From assembly GCA_009602725.1 (NCBI GenBank), contig WELB01000054.1, positions 234,269 to 257,486 of the forward strand: DNA of 23,218 bases. Direction: 5' to 3'. The position numbers and the translations under genes are program-made. Within the stretch, counting starts at the first letter, position 1, and every line of letters starts with the position of its first letter. The DNA comes from Spirogloea muscicola (taxonomy: Eukaryota > Streptophyta > Zygnematophyceae > Spirogloeales > Spirogloeaceae). The notes under the pieces were generated by a model, which worked only from the letters and a program-made list of their open reading frames with translations, made no database searches and had not been told where the DNA came from. Shown here piece by piece: positions 1-10,170 of this stretch.

Positions 1-3000
1 GCCGCGGGCGCGCTCGCCGGCGGCATCGCCGCCTGCGCCCTGGCCCCCGGCGGCGACCTGCTGGCACTCGTCACCGGCGCGGGCCGCCTGCTGACGCTGA
101 CTGCGCCCGAGCTCGACGTTGTTGCGGAGGTCGACCTCCTCCAGCACGCCGCTGCCGCGCCGTCGGCGGCGACCACTCAGGTGCCCAGCTCTGCCACACC
201 GCCACCGAATCCATGGAGTGCGGTGGCAGCTATATGATGGGAGTAATATAAGAAGTCTGAAATCTATCACCGACAAAGAAGTAATAGAAAAAGTCAAATA
301 TTTCCTCTGGGCCGTCGGTGGCGTTGGCTGATCACGCGCGCTTCAGGTGGCAGCGGACGCGACGGCGGCGGCGGCGACTGTGGCGGAAGCAGACGAGCTG
401 GGTGCCGTGTGCATCAGCTGGCGCGGCGATGGCCGCTTCTTCGCCACGATCTCGGGGCCGGTCGGCGGCCGGCTCGTCCGCGTGTGGGAGGCCGACGGCT
501 GCCTGCTGCACTCGGCCGCTGGCGGCTTACACGGTGCGCCTGTGGCGTGGCAACCCTCAGGCTCGTTGATCGTCGCCGCAGCTGCTGGCGGTGCTGCCCT
601 CTTCTTTGAGCGCAACGGCCTGCAGCGGGCGCCTCCCCTTGACCTGCGGGGGCCCCCCGGCGCTGCCATCGTCGACCTCCAGTGGAGCTGCGACTCGGAG
701 TTGCTTGGCGCTGTGCTGCGTGGTCCTGCCTATGGCTGCATGCAGGCAAGGACCTCCCCTAAGCTCGCACAAACAGGTCGAGGCTACTACTGATCAGGGT
801 ATCCTAGTGTACTGTGTGTGTCTGTGATACTAGTGTGATGTGATGTCTGGTGTTCACTGGTGACACCTAGTCTGAGCATGAGACGGGCTTTTTGGACGAC
901 TGCGTGTGAAGATGTCGATGGACAGTGTATTCAGCTTCCCCCTGCACCATGCACCCCAAATTACAGAACTAGCTAACCCTGGACCTTAGACTCACGAAAC
1001 TGAAGCACCCATGATCTCTCTCTGACCCTGATTGTACGCCTGGCTTGCACACCCTGAACCTCCAAACTCCAAAGAACTTTGGGGTCTCCGGTCTGAGCCT
1101 CACTTCCTTAACGTTTGACTCATTGCGGAGTTTGTTGACTTGCAGGTTTGGCACCGTAGCAACTACCACTGGTACCTCAAAGCGGAGTGGCGGGCAGCGC
1201 CCAGCGATGGCCTACACGTGATGTGGGATGCTGAGCGGCCGCTGCGCCTGATGCTGTGGACAGAGGGCGGGGCAATGCGCCGCGTTGACCTCGCCTGGTC
1301 CTCGGCTGCCGCTGGCTGTGCGTCTGGCACGGCCGCTGTGGTTGACGGCGCTGACGTGCTCGTCACGCCGCTCGCACGTGTCATCGTGCCGCCGCCCATG
1401 GCGCTTGCCCGAACCCATTTTCGTGCACCCGTGCGCTGCTTGGACCTGGTCGCCACTGCGGGGGGCAGCTTGGAGCGGCTCGCAGCGGCCCTGGTGGATG
1501 GCTCGCTGGCGGTCACAGATGTCCTTGTTGACGAAGCTCAGGAGGCTGAGGATGAAGAGCGAGAGGTGGGAATGACGGCGTCCCTCGCCGCTGTGGGGCC
1601 GCTGCACCTTCCAGATGTAGCAGCGGACGAGGCCGGTGAAGTGGTCCACCTTGCGTGGCTCAGCTCGCAAAGGCTCCTGGTTGCTACGGCCTCCATGGCC
1701 GAGGACAGCGGTGGCACGGCTGCGTGGCGCCTTCTCCTGATTGAAGTTGCTCAAGACGTCGGCGGTTGCTGGTCCGGCACATTGGTGGCTCAGGCGGCAA
1801 TGAAAGCGCCGGTAGTGCGCATGGCCCAGGTATGGGACAGCGGCGGGTGCACCGCCGGCGCATTCGTGGAGCTCCAGGGTGGTGCACTAAAACGAATCTC
1901 TGCCGCAGCAAAGGCAGGCCTCCCCTTGCTGGATGCCTCGTCGGCGGTCCTGGCCACCCTGCCGTGCACCTGTTTGCAGCTCAGTGCGGTCGAGCTCGTG
2001 GGAGCGGCCGACAGCGGCGTGGTTGCTGTGGGACTGTCGGAGAGCGGCCAGCTGTACGCTGGGCAGGTTCTTGTTGCTGAGCGTTGCACGTCCTTTGTGC
2101 TGCACCGCGGCGATGCCGCCGCCGTTTTGGTTGCGGATCACAGCAGTGCCCAGGATACAGCCGCCATCGCAGCAGCCACGCTGCCGCACGCCTGGAGTAT
2201 TGTGTACCTGGCCGACGAGCGGCTCCATGTTGTGGACCTTGAGAGCGCGCTCTTCTCGACAGCACCTTGCGCTGGTGCAGAAGCAGAGGTGCAGGTCAGA
2301 GGAGAGAGGGGCCAAGCAAAGCAGCGGCCTGCGGGCACAACGCAGCCGGTGTGGGAGAAGGGTGCGCGCCTGGTGGCTGCTGCTCGCAGTGTCGGCTGTG
2401 CTGCCGCCAGCACTGTCGGCTGTGCCCCTGTGGTCCTGCAGACGCAGCGCGGCAGCCTGGAGACTGTCTTCCCACGATCGCTCGTCCTGCGCGGTATCGC
2501 AGCGCTGCTTCGCGCAGATGACATTGGCCACGCGCTTGCAGCAGCGCGGCGTCACCGCCTGGACCTCAATGTGCTCGTTGACGGCCTCGGTTGGCGGCAG
2601 TTCGTGGAGCGCGGCGCGGCGCACCTTGTTCAGCAGGCCAATTTGGCACATGTCACTGAGCTAGTCTGCGCGCTACGGCAGGACAACATTGTGACCGCCG
2701 GCGGCATCTACGTGGGCCTGCTGCTGCCACAGCCTGGCGACAATGATGATAATGACGGTGCGCCGCCTCCCGAGGGTAAGGTAACGGCAGTGTGCTCAGC
2801 CATCCGGCGCGCGCTAGAGGCAGAGGCGCCGGCCGGCCCAGCGCGCGAGGCATGCATCCTGACCACGCTGGCAAAGAGCGACCCACCAGAGTTGGAGGCG
2901 GCGCTGCATCGGATCAGGCGCCTGAGGGACGAGGAGCTGCTCGGCGACGCTGCTGCAATGCAAAGCTCTGACGGCGACGCTGCCCACTGTTTGCCGGTGC

Positions 3001-5113
3001 CGACCTCCGAGGATGTGGCAGGCAGAGCGGCGAGAGGGACCGTTGCTCCACCAATGGCAGAAGAAAGCGCAACGATCTGCACCAAAATGAGCGCGGAGGC
3101 TGCGCTGCGGCACCTCATGTGGCTTGCAGATGGTGATCGCGTCTTTGACGCCGCACTCGGCATGTATGACTGCCGCCTGGCAGCAATGGTGGCATCACTG
3201 AGCCAGAAGGACCCCGCTGAGATCCTGCCGCTCCTGCGCGAGCTCCAGTCGATGCCGCCGCCGCTCATGCGGGCCGCGATCGACCGTCGGCTCGGCCGGA
3301 TGGAGAGCGCTCTGCGGAACCTCGCCCAGGCCGGCAGCGACCACCTTGAGACCTGCCTGCAGCTCCTGCGCGACCACCCCCGGCTGTTTCCAGCCGCCAT
3401 TGCCATCTTTGCAGCGAGTAGCGGACGCACCGAGCAGGCAGGCGGCAGCAGCAGCGACGCTATGTCCCGGCAGCGTGTGCTGCAAGAGTGGGGCCAGCAC
3501 CTGCAGGAAGCGGAGCAGTTCCGGGAGGCTGCTGGTGCCTTCGTCGCGGCGGGGCTGCCAGACAGCGCGTTGGCGACGTGCCGAGCTGGGGGCTTGTGGA
3601 GGGGCGCCATGCTGCTTGCGAGCCGGCTCCAGATGCCACTGGACGAGCTCCGCGAGCTCCGCAGTGGCCTGCTGAAGGAGCTGCTTCACATGGGCAAGCA
3701 TGAGGAAGCTGCAAGGTCAGTTGTGAGTCATAGCTGGAAAGTACAGGGTCTGTGTTACATCTCGGGTCTGAGGTCCTGATACTTTTATATCAATCAAAGT
3801 GAGTACCTCATATCTGCTGCAATTGTTTTACGAGGCACCACAATATTGCAACGCTTACAGATGCTGTATGGACAGGATGGCGATGGAATACTGCGACGAC
3901 AAGGTGGGCACGGTTGAGCTGCTGGTGCAGGTGCACCACTGGGAGGAGGCGGCCCGCGTTGCCTGCGTGCACGGGCTGGACGAAGTTATGGATGGCATAA
4001 TTCGAGACAATGCCGTGGAAAGGGCGCATGACCTGTGCCGGAGCTGTGTGGAGGCCGTCGAGAAGGTAGGCAGGTATGTAGTGCAGTTTCAGGCACTCCG
4101 GCAGCGCCGCCGCCTGCTGGCGGAGAAGCTGGTGGAGGTGCAAGGCAGCAGAGGCGGAGATGACGGGATGGCAGACGACTCTGCGTCTGAGTCGGGCAGC
4201 AGTGTCAGCAATCTGAGCCTCTACACTCATGGGTGAGGGGCTAACATCCCCCATTGATGTAGTGCCCTCTTGATTCCAAGTTGCTACTCAGCTGCTTGTG
4301 TCTTCTGGTGCATGCTTGCCCTGATGCAAATCGACCCTTCTTGCCGCGTATGGCTTCAGGAGTCGAGCCACGGCGGCTACTTCTGAAACCGGCAGTGCCA
4401 CATCCGGCAAAAGGGCGCACCGCAAGCAGGCCAAGCTGGCAGCACGGGGGTTGTACCGCATTCGTGCAGGAAGGTGCATGCAGCTGTCTTCAATAGCCTA
4501 CTTGTTGCACGTTTTGGGGCTCATTGTGTTCACATATTGTCAAACTCATGTTGTCTTCTTCTTCTGTCTAATTTGTCTAGTTGCACAGCAGTTCTGCGAA
4601 CAGCGGACTGTCTTGCATTTGCTTCCATTCCTAAGAGTGAGTATACTGCCAGGTTCCAGAGTCGATGCAGAGCGAGAAACTTCACCTAGCAATTTCTGTG
4701 CATGGCTGTGGCTGCCCAGCCCTCACGAGGAGCAGGCGCTGGTAGAGCACTTGGTGGGCCTGGCTCCGGGCGCGGCGCTCAAGGAGGAGGTGGCACAGCT
4801 GCTCGACCTCCTCATCCTCCTGCAGGACGAGGACTTGGCAAGAAAGCTCCAGATGGCCCTCAATAAGCTGCTGACTAGCCACCTGGCCGCAGTGGCCAGT
4901 GTGGAGGCCGACCTGGCCACCGACATGACTGCGCCTCTTGCAGCAGGACACCCTGGTAGGGACGTCACTGGCTCCGCTGTGGTGGACAAGAGGAGCTGGC
5001 TGACTCCTCCAAGCAGAGCAGCCGATGTCAGCTGGGCACAGGCCATCCTGGAGCCTGTGCCTGGTGAAGCCGGCCCAGGGAACATGAAGCAGGGCAAGGT
5101 TGCATGGACGTGA
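1..5113 (+). CDS. ELP1: Elongator complex protein 1 (IKI3/IKAP family), 5'-partial, six exons
   Basis: ELP1 is the scaffold of the Elongator complex, which modifies the wobble uridine of tRNAs in the cytoplasm. Exons that keep one open frame: 1-180, 347-745, 1146-3715, 3876-4232, 4360-4473, 4720-5113 (stop TGA 5111-5113). They join to 1337 residues, close to the usual ~1300-1350; the start codon and first blades of the N-terminal beta-propeller lie upstream. Family hallmarks seen: VWHRSNYHWYLKAEW at about residues 194-208, the segment around ETVFPRSLVLRGIAALL and LDLNVLVDG (about 630-670) between propellers and helical solenoid, HHWEEAARVACVHG repeats in the C-terminal solenoid, then a basic stretch KRAHRKQAKLAAR leading into AGSPHEEQALVEHL, a conserved ELP1 C-terminal block in which basic residues contact tRNA. 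Splice sites are GT-AG except intron 2, which is GC-AG. The exon 6 end is the first stop; a further short C-terminal exon cannot be excluded. Confidence 0.95.
746..1145 (+). other. GC-AG intron of ELP1
   Basis: The donor reads CAG|GCAAGG and the acceptor TTGCAG|G. Joining 745 to 1146 keeps the frame and gives an uninterrupted family match across the junction (PAYGCMQ then VWHRSNYHWYLK), with no GT donor nearby that does the same. GC-AG introns with a strong CAG|GCAAG donor are a known minor class. Confidence 0.8.
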
Positions 5114-6100
5114 AGAAGAGATTGTCCTTCAGCTTGCAGGCAAGACATCACCTCAAGCTGATGCCTGAAGTGCACACGCATCTGCTGCGCTCCAGCTCAT
5201 TTGGCCTGCAGTTGTATGTGCTAAGGATTGTGGCGAGCACCATCTGCACCTTGTATCAGAAGCCTCAGCACAATTGTGCAACACTGAGGCAGTGTGCTGC
5301 TGCTGCAAGGGTGTTGATGGCCTGACCCACGTCACTAGGGACATTGACCGCATTGTCAACGCTGGGCCCTTGTATCATGAATGCCTCAGCACCTCCCTGC
5401 AGAATCATGTTGAGATTTACATACACGAGGAATGCGTTCACATGACAAGCTCATGATCCCGCCTGTTGTTACTTACTGTGGCAAGCATCAGCAGCCTGTG
5501 CTCTTGATTTGGAGTTTGATATTGCCAGCACCTGTCCATGTAAGCAGTCATCAAGTCATATGCCAGCCCTCGCCGTGTTGTTGAGCGCTGATTTGCTGTT
5601 GCTTCTCCTAGCTCAGCTTCCAGCAGCCTCTTGTCCATCTTGCATGCACTTGGCTGACCTTCACAGCAATTTTTACTTTCAGCAACCGGTTGCCAGGCAG
5701 TTGACGCCTTGATAAATAGGCGGCTGTGGCTTCACAGGCAGCAGCCCCAAGGTTGGTGTTATACCGCAATTGCTTATTCACATCTTCTGATATATTTGTA
5801 AGTTGATATTCAAATCCTGCAGACTCTGACACACTGTTGGATGTGTAATCTGTACACTTAGGTATAGGTATAGCAACTCTCTATTCCGCCAATGCTTCAG
5901 CAACGTCGGTGACATTTGTCTTCAGTACCTAGAACACAGACTAATCAGCAAGCCCATTTACTGACAGGTGTGGTGGCAGGGGTTTCTCAGCAGACCCCAA
6001 ATGTCTCAGCTGCCAACTGGAGGCCCGGGGCTACCGCTGAAGGCGGAGCACTCCTGCAAGGGCTAGGCATTTGGGCACACTACAATCTAAATGCTGAGAC
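5114..6100. other. ELP1 downstream spacer, no gene recognised
   Basis: The sequence drops in GC relative to the ELP1 exons and has only short ORFs without family resemblance. TGTAA, the chlorophyte polyadenylation signal, occurs at 5539-5543, 5797-5801 and 5844-5848; one of these could end the ELP1 transcript, but all lie more than 400 nt from the stop, so the assignment is weak. Confidence 0.4.
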
Positions 6101-6107
6101 GAAGGAC

Positions 6108-6208
6108 TCAGGGCTTGGGGCGCACCCCATCCATGCAGGCCGATGTCTGGAGGTCGCCCTTGCTGCGCAGCACACTGCCGTAGTACTGGCTCACGTCCTC
6201 ATGTGACA
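6108..6208 (-). pseudogene. Orphan exon resembling the N-terminus of arsenite methyltransferase (ArsM/AS3MT)
   Basis: The minus strand encodes EDVSQYYGSVLRSKGDLQ followed by TSACMDGVRPKP and a stop. The family N-terminus has the same pattern: a YYG, then VL, then DL-x-TSAC with a conserved cysteine, then RP-x-P. ArsM methylates arsenite with S-adenosylmethionine. A plausible acceptor (CCTCCAG) precedes the segment at 6209-6215. The next expected landmarks, a FYGCG motif about 20-30 residues later and the SAM-binding glycine loop, were not found on the minus strand between here and the ELP1 stop, and no clear N-terminal exon was seen upstream. I therefore read it as a broken relic rather than a working gene. 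A distant exon arrangement or chance similarity remain possible. Confidence 0.45.
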
Positions 6209-6612
6209 CTGGAGGCAATTCCGCCTGCCCTGTACGTGGCATCGTCCAGCCCTGCAGCTCAGGTCCAGGCCATGACTTGCAACGCGAAGCCCGCCTACGG
6301 GCGTCCCGCACGCTCACAATCGCCAACCCCGCCAGCTCTGCTTACTGTGAAGTTGGCTCCCAAGCTGGTCACCTTGCAAGCATCGGAGCTGCTGCCGTCG
6401 CCGCTGCGCAGGGCAGCAGCCCCGCTGCCATCGTGGTCAGCCGGCAGACGCGGCAGCTGAGACACCTGGGTTGCTTCCAGGATGCAGAAGACCTGGGAGC
6501 TTAAGCATTCAATGAGCAAGCCAAGCATAAAGCCAAGTTGATGACTTCATCAATCCCTGATGAACACTTAGTTATTACAGAAATGGTTGCTAAGATTCAA
6601 GTTGGTGCTTCT

Positions 6613-6635
6613 GTCGTGGGGCTTCCCCACGCGAC
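6613..6635. repeat. Isolated strong hairpin
   Basis: GTCGTGGGG, loop CTT, then CCCCACGCGAC: a TGGGG/CCCCA stem extended by GTC/GAC pairs around a small internal loop. It lies about 180 bp before the first clear retroelement fragment and is followed by CCTTGTCC, similar to the motif before the retroelement hairpins, so it may be a diverged copy. Confidence 0.45.
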
Positions 6636-6813
6636 CTTGTCCTTTTCCTTGAGCTGCCATAGAAGTTGTTCTGGGGATGGCCTTCCACCCACACCTTGTT
6701 CAGTGTTGTGGGCTCGCTTTCTAGAGTCTCGCCCCCTCTGGAAAGACCTCTTCTTTTCCCAGCCTCCAAACTTGGGACTTGGTGTTGTGTTGTTTAATTG
6801 ATGTCATGGCGAT

Positions 6814-6950
6814 GGCTGTGACTGGCCAGCCCAGAAATGAATGAACAAAGCCTGAAGGGGCCAGAAAAGCGCTAGACCAAAAAGCGACTCAAGTGGCTAC
6901 TGACTGCTCAACATCCCCTTCTGAGCAGCCGTAGATCAGAGAAAATGGTC
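6814..6950 (-). mobile_element. LINE-like 3' end fragment, family C, minus orientation
   Basis: The 3' terminal hairpin (GGCTG/CAGCC-type core, 6814-6833) is followed by ATGAACAAAG and an AAAAGCGCTAG block, then at 6920-6950 by the reverse complement of codons for the SDL-x-L-L C-terminal tail. The coding part is decayed. The fragment starts the repeat island. Confidence 0.65.
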
Positions 6951-7019
6951 TCCGGGTTGCGGGTTTTTCTTCCGCATCTTTCTTGCTCATGAAAGGCCCG
7001 GTCCTTGGCGTCCCTCCGG

Positions 7020-7290
7020 GTCGCCAAGTGTACAGGATGCCGCCTTGCAATGACCCCGCAGCGGTCCTTAGCTTCTGCCGTCCACTTACGTGCAGGTCGC
7101 GCCTTGGCTGCTGCTCCGCCTCCGGGTTCTGTCAGAGCGACGCTTTTCCGCCCTATTAGCTATTCTGATTTCCACACGCTGACAAGGGATATTGAGCGTC
7201 TTTTGCTGCCGTCTTGGAGACTTGTATCTTGCTTTTTGTGCCATACGGCCCTTAAAAAATTCCTTTGGGCTGGCCTCCCACAGCCATTGC
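7020..7290 (+). mobile_element. LINE-like 3' end fragment, family C, plus orientation
   Basis: A frameshifted coding remnant reads SLASAVHLRAGRALAAAP and SYSDFHTLTRD, recognisable as the C-terminus shared by the other copies. The 3' UTR follows from about 7190 and ends with the hairpin GGGCTGGCCTCCCACAGCC at 7267-7285. At least two frameshifts are needed to align it with intact copies. Confidence 0.7.
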
Positions 7291-7369
7291 CGTAATTTGG
7301 GAAGAGCTGTTTCCAGTGGTCAGCAGCCCCCGTCTTGATGACATCAGAAAGAAGCAAGCTCTCTTCTAA

Positions 7370-7826
7370 AACGAGAGAAGGCGCGCGGTGCGCATGATTG
7401 AAAGGGAGGCCAATTCTAGCCTTACAAATGTCCTGGTAATTGGGTAATGAGCTGGCTAAGGGGGACACTAGTATCCCCGAGTAAGCACATGCATATCTGA
7501 CAAGCTTTACTGAGGAGCCAAACCACCACCACGGAAGCCATTAGCCTGGGCTAATGCACGACCAGCACGTTGGTGAATCGCGAGTGCTTGGGAGCGCTGC
7601 AGACTCAATGATAGCCTCATCCTATAGCATGCAATGATGGCTTGCGGGACGCTAGAATGGCCTAAGCTACTCGCCCGACTACGTCGGCGGGCATCAACAT
7701 GCAGTGCCAGGCGATGGAGGAGGGCAGACCACTTCGGTCCATAGCCGCCGTATATGTCCATGGCGCACGGGAATAAGTGGTCGCCCCGGGGGTGGTCATT
7801 ATAGTGCCTCTAAAAGGATTGAAGAG
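7370..7826 (-). mobile_element. LINE-like fragment, family D, with endonuclease-like C-terminal domain
   Basis: On the minus strand the coding part (about 7826 down to 7507) reads RHYNDHPRGDHLFPCAMDIYG, a HALL-type helix region, then YRMRLSLSLQRSQALAIHQ and RAGRALAQANG. It aligns with the C-terminal half of the endonuclease-like domain in the copies at 8046 and 9187 (Y-x-DHP, AVDIHG, MRLAVSLQRS, RAGRALA). The UTR continues down to about 7370 and carries a different terminal hairpin (AGGCTA/TGGCCT with one G-U pair) seen again at 19975-20080. The frame ends with GGLAPQ and a stop instead of the usual tail, so the end is altered. Confidence 0.7.
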
Positions 7827-7839
7827 CTCTTTTGGCTGT

Positions 7840-8045
7840 CCACATGCGTGCAGGCCATCGCCTTGGCTGCTGCCCCCGGTTTTCGTCAGGGCGACGTCCA
7901 TCCGCCTGCTACTTACTCTGACTTGCACTTACTGACTCGAGGTTACTGAGAGAGCCCCCTTGCTGCCGTCTTAGCAATTAGTGTCTTGCTTTCTGCGCTA
8001 TCCAGCCCCTTCAGTCCTTGTCCATTCTTTTCGGGCTAGCCTCTC
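7840..8045 (+). mobile_element. LINE-like 3' end fragment, family C
   Basis: The last codons read ALAAAPGFRQGDVHPPATYS then DLHLLTRGY and stop at 7947-7949. The following ~95 nt UTR resembles that of the 7020 copy and ends in a degraded hairpin (GGGCTAGCCTCTCCGGG). The next fragment starts immediately, giving a head-to-tail pair. Confidence 0.7.
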
Positions 8046-8531
8046 CGGGAAAAAGAGCGCAAATACGCTGACCACCCGTTTGGCGACGAGTTCGCGGCCT
8101 TGGCGATCGACGTCCACGGGGCGTTCGGCAGCCGCTGGCTGGATCTCCTCCAGCGGCTTGCCCGTCAGGCTGTTGACCGGAGGTCGGGTCTGCCCGGGGC
8201 GCTGCCCGGCTTCAACGCCGCCGGGTCGCTCGCCCAAGTCTTTCGGATGCGCCTGGCAGTATCGTTCCAACGTTCCCTTGCCCTCGCAGTCCACACGCGC
8301 GCAGGACGCGCTCTGGCCGCCGCCTCCGGATCTCGGCGGAGCGCCTCCTTCCCCGCATCGAGCTATTCTGACCTGCTGTTGCTCACTCGTGGGTATTGAG
8401 CTTCCCTAGTGTGATGTTGTGTTTGGTAGAGTAGTCCTTCTTTGGCACCTCTTTCTTTGGCTTTGGACATTGTCCATTCTTTTTGGGCTGGCTTTGCCAG
8501 CCCCTCTTCTCTATGGGCGAGCCCTTTCTTC
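8046..8531 (+). mobile_element. LINE-like fragment, family B, endonuclease-like C-terminus plus complete 3' UTR
   Basis: The coding part is open from about 8046 to the stop at 8397-8399: EKERKYADHPFGDEF, ALAIDVHGAFGSRWLDLLQR, FRMRLAVSFQRSLALAV, RAGRALAAASG, and the tail SDLLLLTRGY. It is the cleanest family B representative. The UTR (8400-8531) contains CTTTGGACATTGTCCATTC, the perfect hairpin GGGCTGGC-TTT-GCCAGCCC (8485-8503), then CTATGGGCGAGCCCTTTCTTC. The reverse transcriptase core that should precede it is absent, so it is a 5'-truncated copy, non-functional by itself. Confidence 0.8.
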
Positions 8532-8826
8532 TCGCGCCTGGCCGTCTCGCTGCAGCGGTCGATGGCCCGTGCGCTGCACCTTCGTGCCGGCCGGGCTCTT
8601 GCTGCTAGCAGCCTCTGGCTCTGGCCTGGGGACCCACTTTCAGGACCCTAGCCCTCTGATTTGCGGCTGCTTAGCAGGGGTTACTGAGTGATTTGCAGCT
8701 GCTTTCTTTCTTTGTGTGCTTTGTTTTCTTAGCGCTTCCTCTGGCCCCCCCTTCTCGTACTTTGTTCATTCTTTTTTGGGCTGGCTTTTCCAGCCCCTAT
8801 CCTCAATGGGCGAGCCCTTCTCTTCT
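8532..8826 (+). mobile_element. LINE-like 3' end fragment, family A
   Basis: It directly abuts the CTTTCTTC end of the previous copy. The coding remnant reads LAVSLQRSMARALHLRAGRA and then shifts frame before the tail codons near 8660-8687. The UTR carries a TTAGCGCTTCC block, TTTGTTCATTCTTTTTT, the hairpin GGGCTGGCTTTTCCAGCCCC and TATCCTCAATGGGCGAGCCC, the family A signature. Confidence 0.75.
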
Positions 8827-8881
8827 CTTTCTTTCTCACAGCCACCACTCAATTTGGAAGCGCTGCCTTCGTTTAGAGGGG

Positions 8882-8932
8882 GGGCTGGGAGAGGCCAGCC
8901 CAAAAATAATGGACAAGGTCTGAAGGGGCCGG
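8882..8932 (-). repeat. Family C terminal hairpin repeat, minus orientation
   Basis: GGCTGGGAGAGGCCAGCCC followed by AAAAATAATGGACAAGGTCT and GAAGGGGCC matches the reverse complement of the family C 3' UTR end. No coding remnant was recognised beside it. Confidence 0.65.
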
Positions 8933-8982
8933 ATGCTAGAATTATACAGCTGCGCGAATGCCATCAAAGGCTTCGTAGCATC

Positions 8983-9186
8983 AGAAAGAGCTCGCCCATT
9001 GAGGATAGGGGCTGGAACAGATAGCCAAAAAAGAATGGACAAAGTACAAGAAGGGAGCCAGGGGAAGCGCTAAGAAAAACAAGCACAAGAAGAAACAAAG
9101 CAGCTACGAATGACTCAGTAATTCCTACTGAGCAGCCGCAGATCAGAGATGCTAGGGGCCTGGAAGTGGGTCCCCTGGACAGAGCC
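8983..9186 (-). mobile_element. Inverted 3' end of family A (left arm of a 204-bp inverted repeat)
   Basis: This arm is the reverse complement of 9754-9958 with about seven differences counted by eye. It contains, read on the minus strand, the end of the coding part (THFQAPSISDLRLLSRNY, stop at 9115-9117), the TTAGCGCTT block, the terminal hairpin (partly destroyed here) and GGGCGAGCTCTTTCT. It ends exactly where the plus-oriented endonuclease-domain fragment begins. Confidence 0.85.
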
Positions 9187-9958
9187 CCCCGGCATGGCTG
9201 CGGACGATGGCGAGAGGACGGCGGCCCACGACCGCCTCCGGGACGCGATGCACGGCATCCTGGTGGAGGCTGGCTTCGCGGTGGCAGCGGAGCACTCCGG
9301 CGTCATGCCGCTCCAGGACAGGGCCGACGGCTCCACGCTCGTCGCGTCGACCTGGTGGCCACCCCACAGGCCGGCGGGCCACGTCTGCTTCTGGACGTGG
9401 TGACTACCGACGCATTCGACCGCTCCCACCCAGCCCAGTCTGCCACCAAGGCTGGGTTTGCGGTCGCCTGCGCCGCTCTGGCAAAAGAGATCAAGTACGC
9501 CGACCATCCGCCGGAAGACGAGTCCTTCCCGTTGGCAGTTGACATCCATGGGGCACTGGGCGCTCGGTGGCTTGAGCTACTTAACCAGCTCGCCCGCCAC
9601 GCAATCGCCCGTCGCTTCCATGGTGAACCGGTAGTGTTTCCTGCAGCCGGGTCGCTGGCGCAAGTGTATCGCATGCGCTTGGCCGTCTCGCTGCAGAGGT
9701 CCATGGCCCGTGCGCTGCACCTTCGTGCCGGAAGAGCCCTAGCTGCTGCCTCTGGCTCTGTCCAGGGGACCCACTTCCAGGACCCTAGCATCTCTGATCT
9801 GCGGCTGCTCAGCAGGAATTACTGAGTCATTCGTAGCTGCTTTGTATCTTCTTGTGCTTGTTTTTCTTAGCGCTTCCCCTGGCTCCCTTCTCGTACTTTG
9901 TCCATTCTTTTTTGGGCTGGCTGTTCCAGCCCCTATCCTCAATGGGCGAGCTCTTTCT
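9187..9958 (+). mobile_element. LINE-like fragment, family A, with the longest endonuclease-like domain
   Basis: Longest coding remnant of the island. A first frame gives HDRLRDAMHGILVEAGFAVA, EHSGVMPLQDRADGS; near 9335-9350 the frame shifts and continues RVDLVATPQAGGPRLLLDVV then TTDAFDRSHPAQSATKAGFA, KEIKYADHPPEDESFPLAVD, IHGALGARWLELLNQLARH, MRLAVSLQRSMARALHLRA and the tail SDLRLLSRNY (stop 9823-9825). The D...(about 12)...DVVT followed by K-x-x-K-Y resembles the PD-(D/E)XK restriction-like endonuclease at the C-terminus of R2/NeSL/RandI-type non-LTR retrotransposon proteins; this is inferred from pattern, not a search. The UTR ends with GGGCTGGCTGTTCCAGCCCC and GGGCGAGCTCTTTCT. The frameshift and missing polymerase make it a pseudogene copy. 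Confidence 0.8.
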
Positions 9959-10069
9959 TCTTGATGGCTGAACGAACGCCGGGCTGCCGCGCCAGGCAGC
10001 GGCTGCGGTCAGCCACCCGACAAAGGGAAGGCACGCGCGGTGCACAAAGGGCCTAGCCGAGCCAGTATC

Positions 10070-10120
10070 CTGTACAGAGTATCCTGTACACTAGAAGCTA
10101 GTGCACCGAGTAGGGTGCAC
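10070..10120. repeat. 14-bp tandem duplication followed by two hairpins
   Basis: AGTATCCTGTACA occurs twice in tandem (about 10067-10092). It runs into CACTAG-AAG-CTAGTG (10089-10103) and then GTGCACC-GAGTAG-GGTGCAC (10101-10120), two perfect stems sharing three bases. No gene or known site explains them. Confidence 0.6.
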
Positions 10121-10170
10121 AGAAACAGAAGAGGCTCTTTCACAGGAGAGAGCTCTACTGAAAGCAAGCG

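Noticed and set aside
1212-3701. Long minus-strand frames opposite ELP1
   Set aside because: They are composition-driven shadows of GC-rich exons; the plus strand has conserved family motifs and consistent splice phases.
5916-6504. Plus-strand ORFs in the spacer after ELP1
   Set aside because: No family resemblance, no supporting splice pattern, and part is antisense to the ArsM-like exon.
8983-9958. DNA transposon or MITE with 204-bp terminal inverted repeats
   Set aside because: The arms are the 3' end of the internal element itself, there is no transposase, and no target-site duplication is visible at the outer ends.
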